A DNA stretch of 6,423 nucleotides from an uncultured beta proteobacterium (lineage in GTDB: Bacteria > Pseudomonadota > Gammaproteobacteria > Burkholderiales > Burkholderiaceae), in NCBI GenBank assembly GCA_903944255.1, contig CAJARE010000287.1, forward strand, positions 1 through 6,423, read 5' to 3'. This document shows, piece after piece, positions 5,856 through 6,423 of this stretch; position 1 is the stretch's first letter; each line of letters begins with the position of its first letter. The notes below the pieces were generated by a model that worked only from the letters and a program-made list of their open reading frames with translations, made no database searches and was not told the origin of the DNA. Made by a program: the position numbers and the translations under genes.

Positions 5856-6423
5856 ATGGAAAAAACAGCACTCATCTGCGGAGTAGGCGGTCAGGACGGC
5901 AGTTACCTGGCCAAGTTGCTGCTAGAGAAAAATTACCGCGTGGTGGGTACCTCTCGTAACCCTAGCGCCGCCTTAGCGGGCAATCTCACTAAGCTGGGTA
6001 TTGCACCAGATGTGGAATGCATCCCAATGGAATCGGCCGATAGTCGCAGCGTCACTGCGGCTGTGACCCTCACCAATCCAGATGAAATTTATTACCTGGC
6101 TGGAGAGTCTTCAGTGGCTCGATCTTTTGTAGACCCTGCAAAAACATTTCAGAGTGTAACTTTGGGCGCCATCTATTTACTAGAGGCGATGAAGCAATCT
6201 AATAAGCCTATGCGCCTATATAACGCAGGTTCAAGCGAGTGTTTTGGCGGTGCCTCTGGATTGATTGCCAATGAAGCCACACCGCTCAACCCCTTAAGCC
6301 CCTATGCGATTGCGAAAAGCGCTGTCTATTGGTTGATCAAGCATTATCAGCAATCCTATGGTCTGTATGCCTGTACTGGAATTTTGTTTAACCATGAATC
6401 CCCTTTGCGCCCCGCGCATTTTG
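5856..6423 (+). CDS. gmd: GDP-mannose 4,6-dehydratase, 3'-truncated by the window edge
   Basis: The first 189 residues of an NAD(P)-dependent short-chain dehydrogenase/reductase-type sugar dehydratase are present; the frame is still open at the window end. It should convert GDP-mannose, the product of the preceding gene, to GDP-4-keto-6-deoxy-mannose, precursor of GDP-fucose, GDP-rhamnose or GDP-perosamine. Visible motifs are ALICGVGGQDGSYLAKLLLE (GxxGxxG at Gly9, Gly12, Gly15), PDEIYYLAGESSV (75-87), NAGSSECFG with Ser127-Glu128, SPYAIAK with catalytic Tyr150/Lys154, and GILFNHESPLR (175-185), which is diagnostic of Gmd. It lacks the Arg-Arg-x-Ser stretch after the second strand seen in E. 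coli and human Gmd; a shorter SRNPSAA segment stands there. It therefore belongs to a divergent Gmd subgroup. Spacing from manC is 18 bases and in the same frame, with no evident Shine-Dalgarno. ATG 5856 is the first start after the manC stop. Confidence 0.87.
   Translation, partial: MEKTALICGVGGQDGSYLAKLLLEKNYRVVGTSRNPSAALAGNLTKLGIAPDVECIPMESADSRSVTAAVTLTNPDEIYYLAGESSVARSFVDPAKTFQSVTLGAIYLLEAMKQSNKPMRLYNAGSSECFGGASGLIANEATPLNPLSPYAIAKSAVYWLIKHYQQSYGLYACTGILFNHESPLRPAHF

Overview
The window looks like part of a surface-polysaccharide (O-antigen or exopolysaccharide) locus of a Gram-negative bacterium. All convincing genes lie on the + strand. The ligase protein style (a YERVAW core followed by HSAW), the moderate base composition and the gene set recall Burkholderiales, perhaps a Polynucleobacter-like betaproteobacterium. 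That placement rests on family resemblance from memory, not on a search.

Layout. Bases 1-830 hold the C-terminal part of an O-antigen ligase/polymerase-type membrane protein whose start lies before the window. Bases 831-1631 are a scar: an unexplained stretch with micro-ORFs (831-946), a galE remnant (947-1149) with a 156-bp in-frame internal deletion and a 2-bp frameshift, and then, joined in frame to the galE tail, the C-terminal half of a second, diverged O-antigen ligase (about 1150-1631). A 169-bp gap precedes an intact galE (1801-2820). It is followed at short spacing by a WcaJ-type polyprenyl-phosphate sugar phosphotransferase (2859-4193). A 159-bp gap with a strong RNA-type hairpin precedes a bifunctional manC (4353-5837). 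Eighteen bases later comes gmd, GDP-mannose 4,6-dehydratase (5856 to the window end, incomplete).

How the genes fit together. GalE interconverts UDP-glucose and UDP-galactose. The WcaJ-like enzyme loads the first sugar phosphate onto undecaprenyl phosphate at the inner membrane. ManC makes GDP-mannose, and Gmd converts it to GDP-4-keto-6-deoxymannose, the branch point to GDP-fucose, GDP-rhamnose or GDP-perosamine. The ligase-type protein would act at the end of the pathway, on the finished lipid-linked glycan in the periplasm.

The most interesting part is 831-1631, which records ligase turnover and galE recombination in what is probably a hypervariable sugar locus. No novel enzyme system is evident. 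There are no tRNA or rRNA genes, CRISPR arrays or insertion sequences that I can support.
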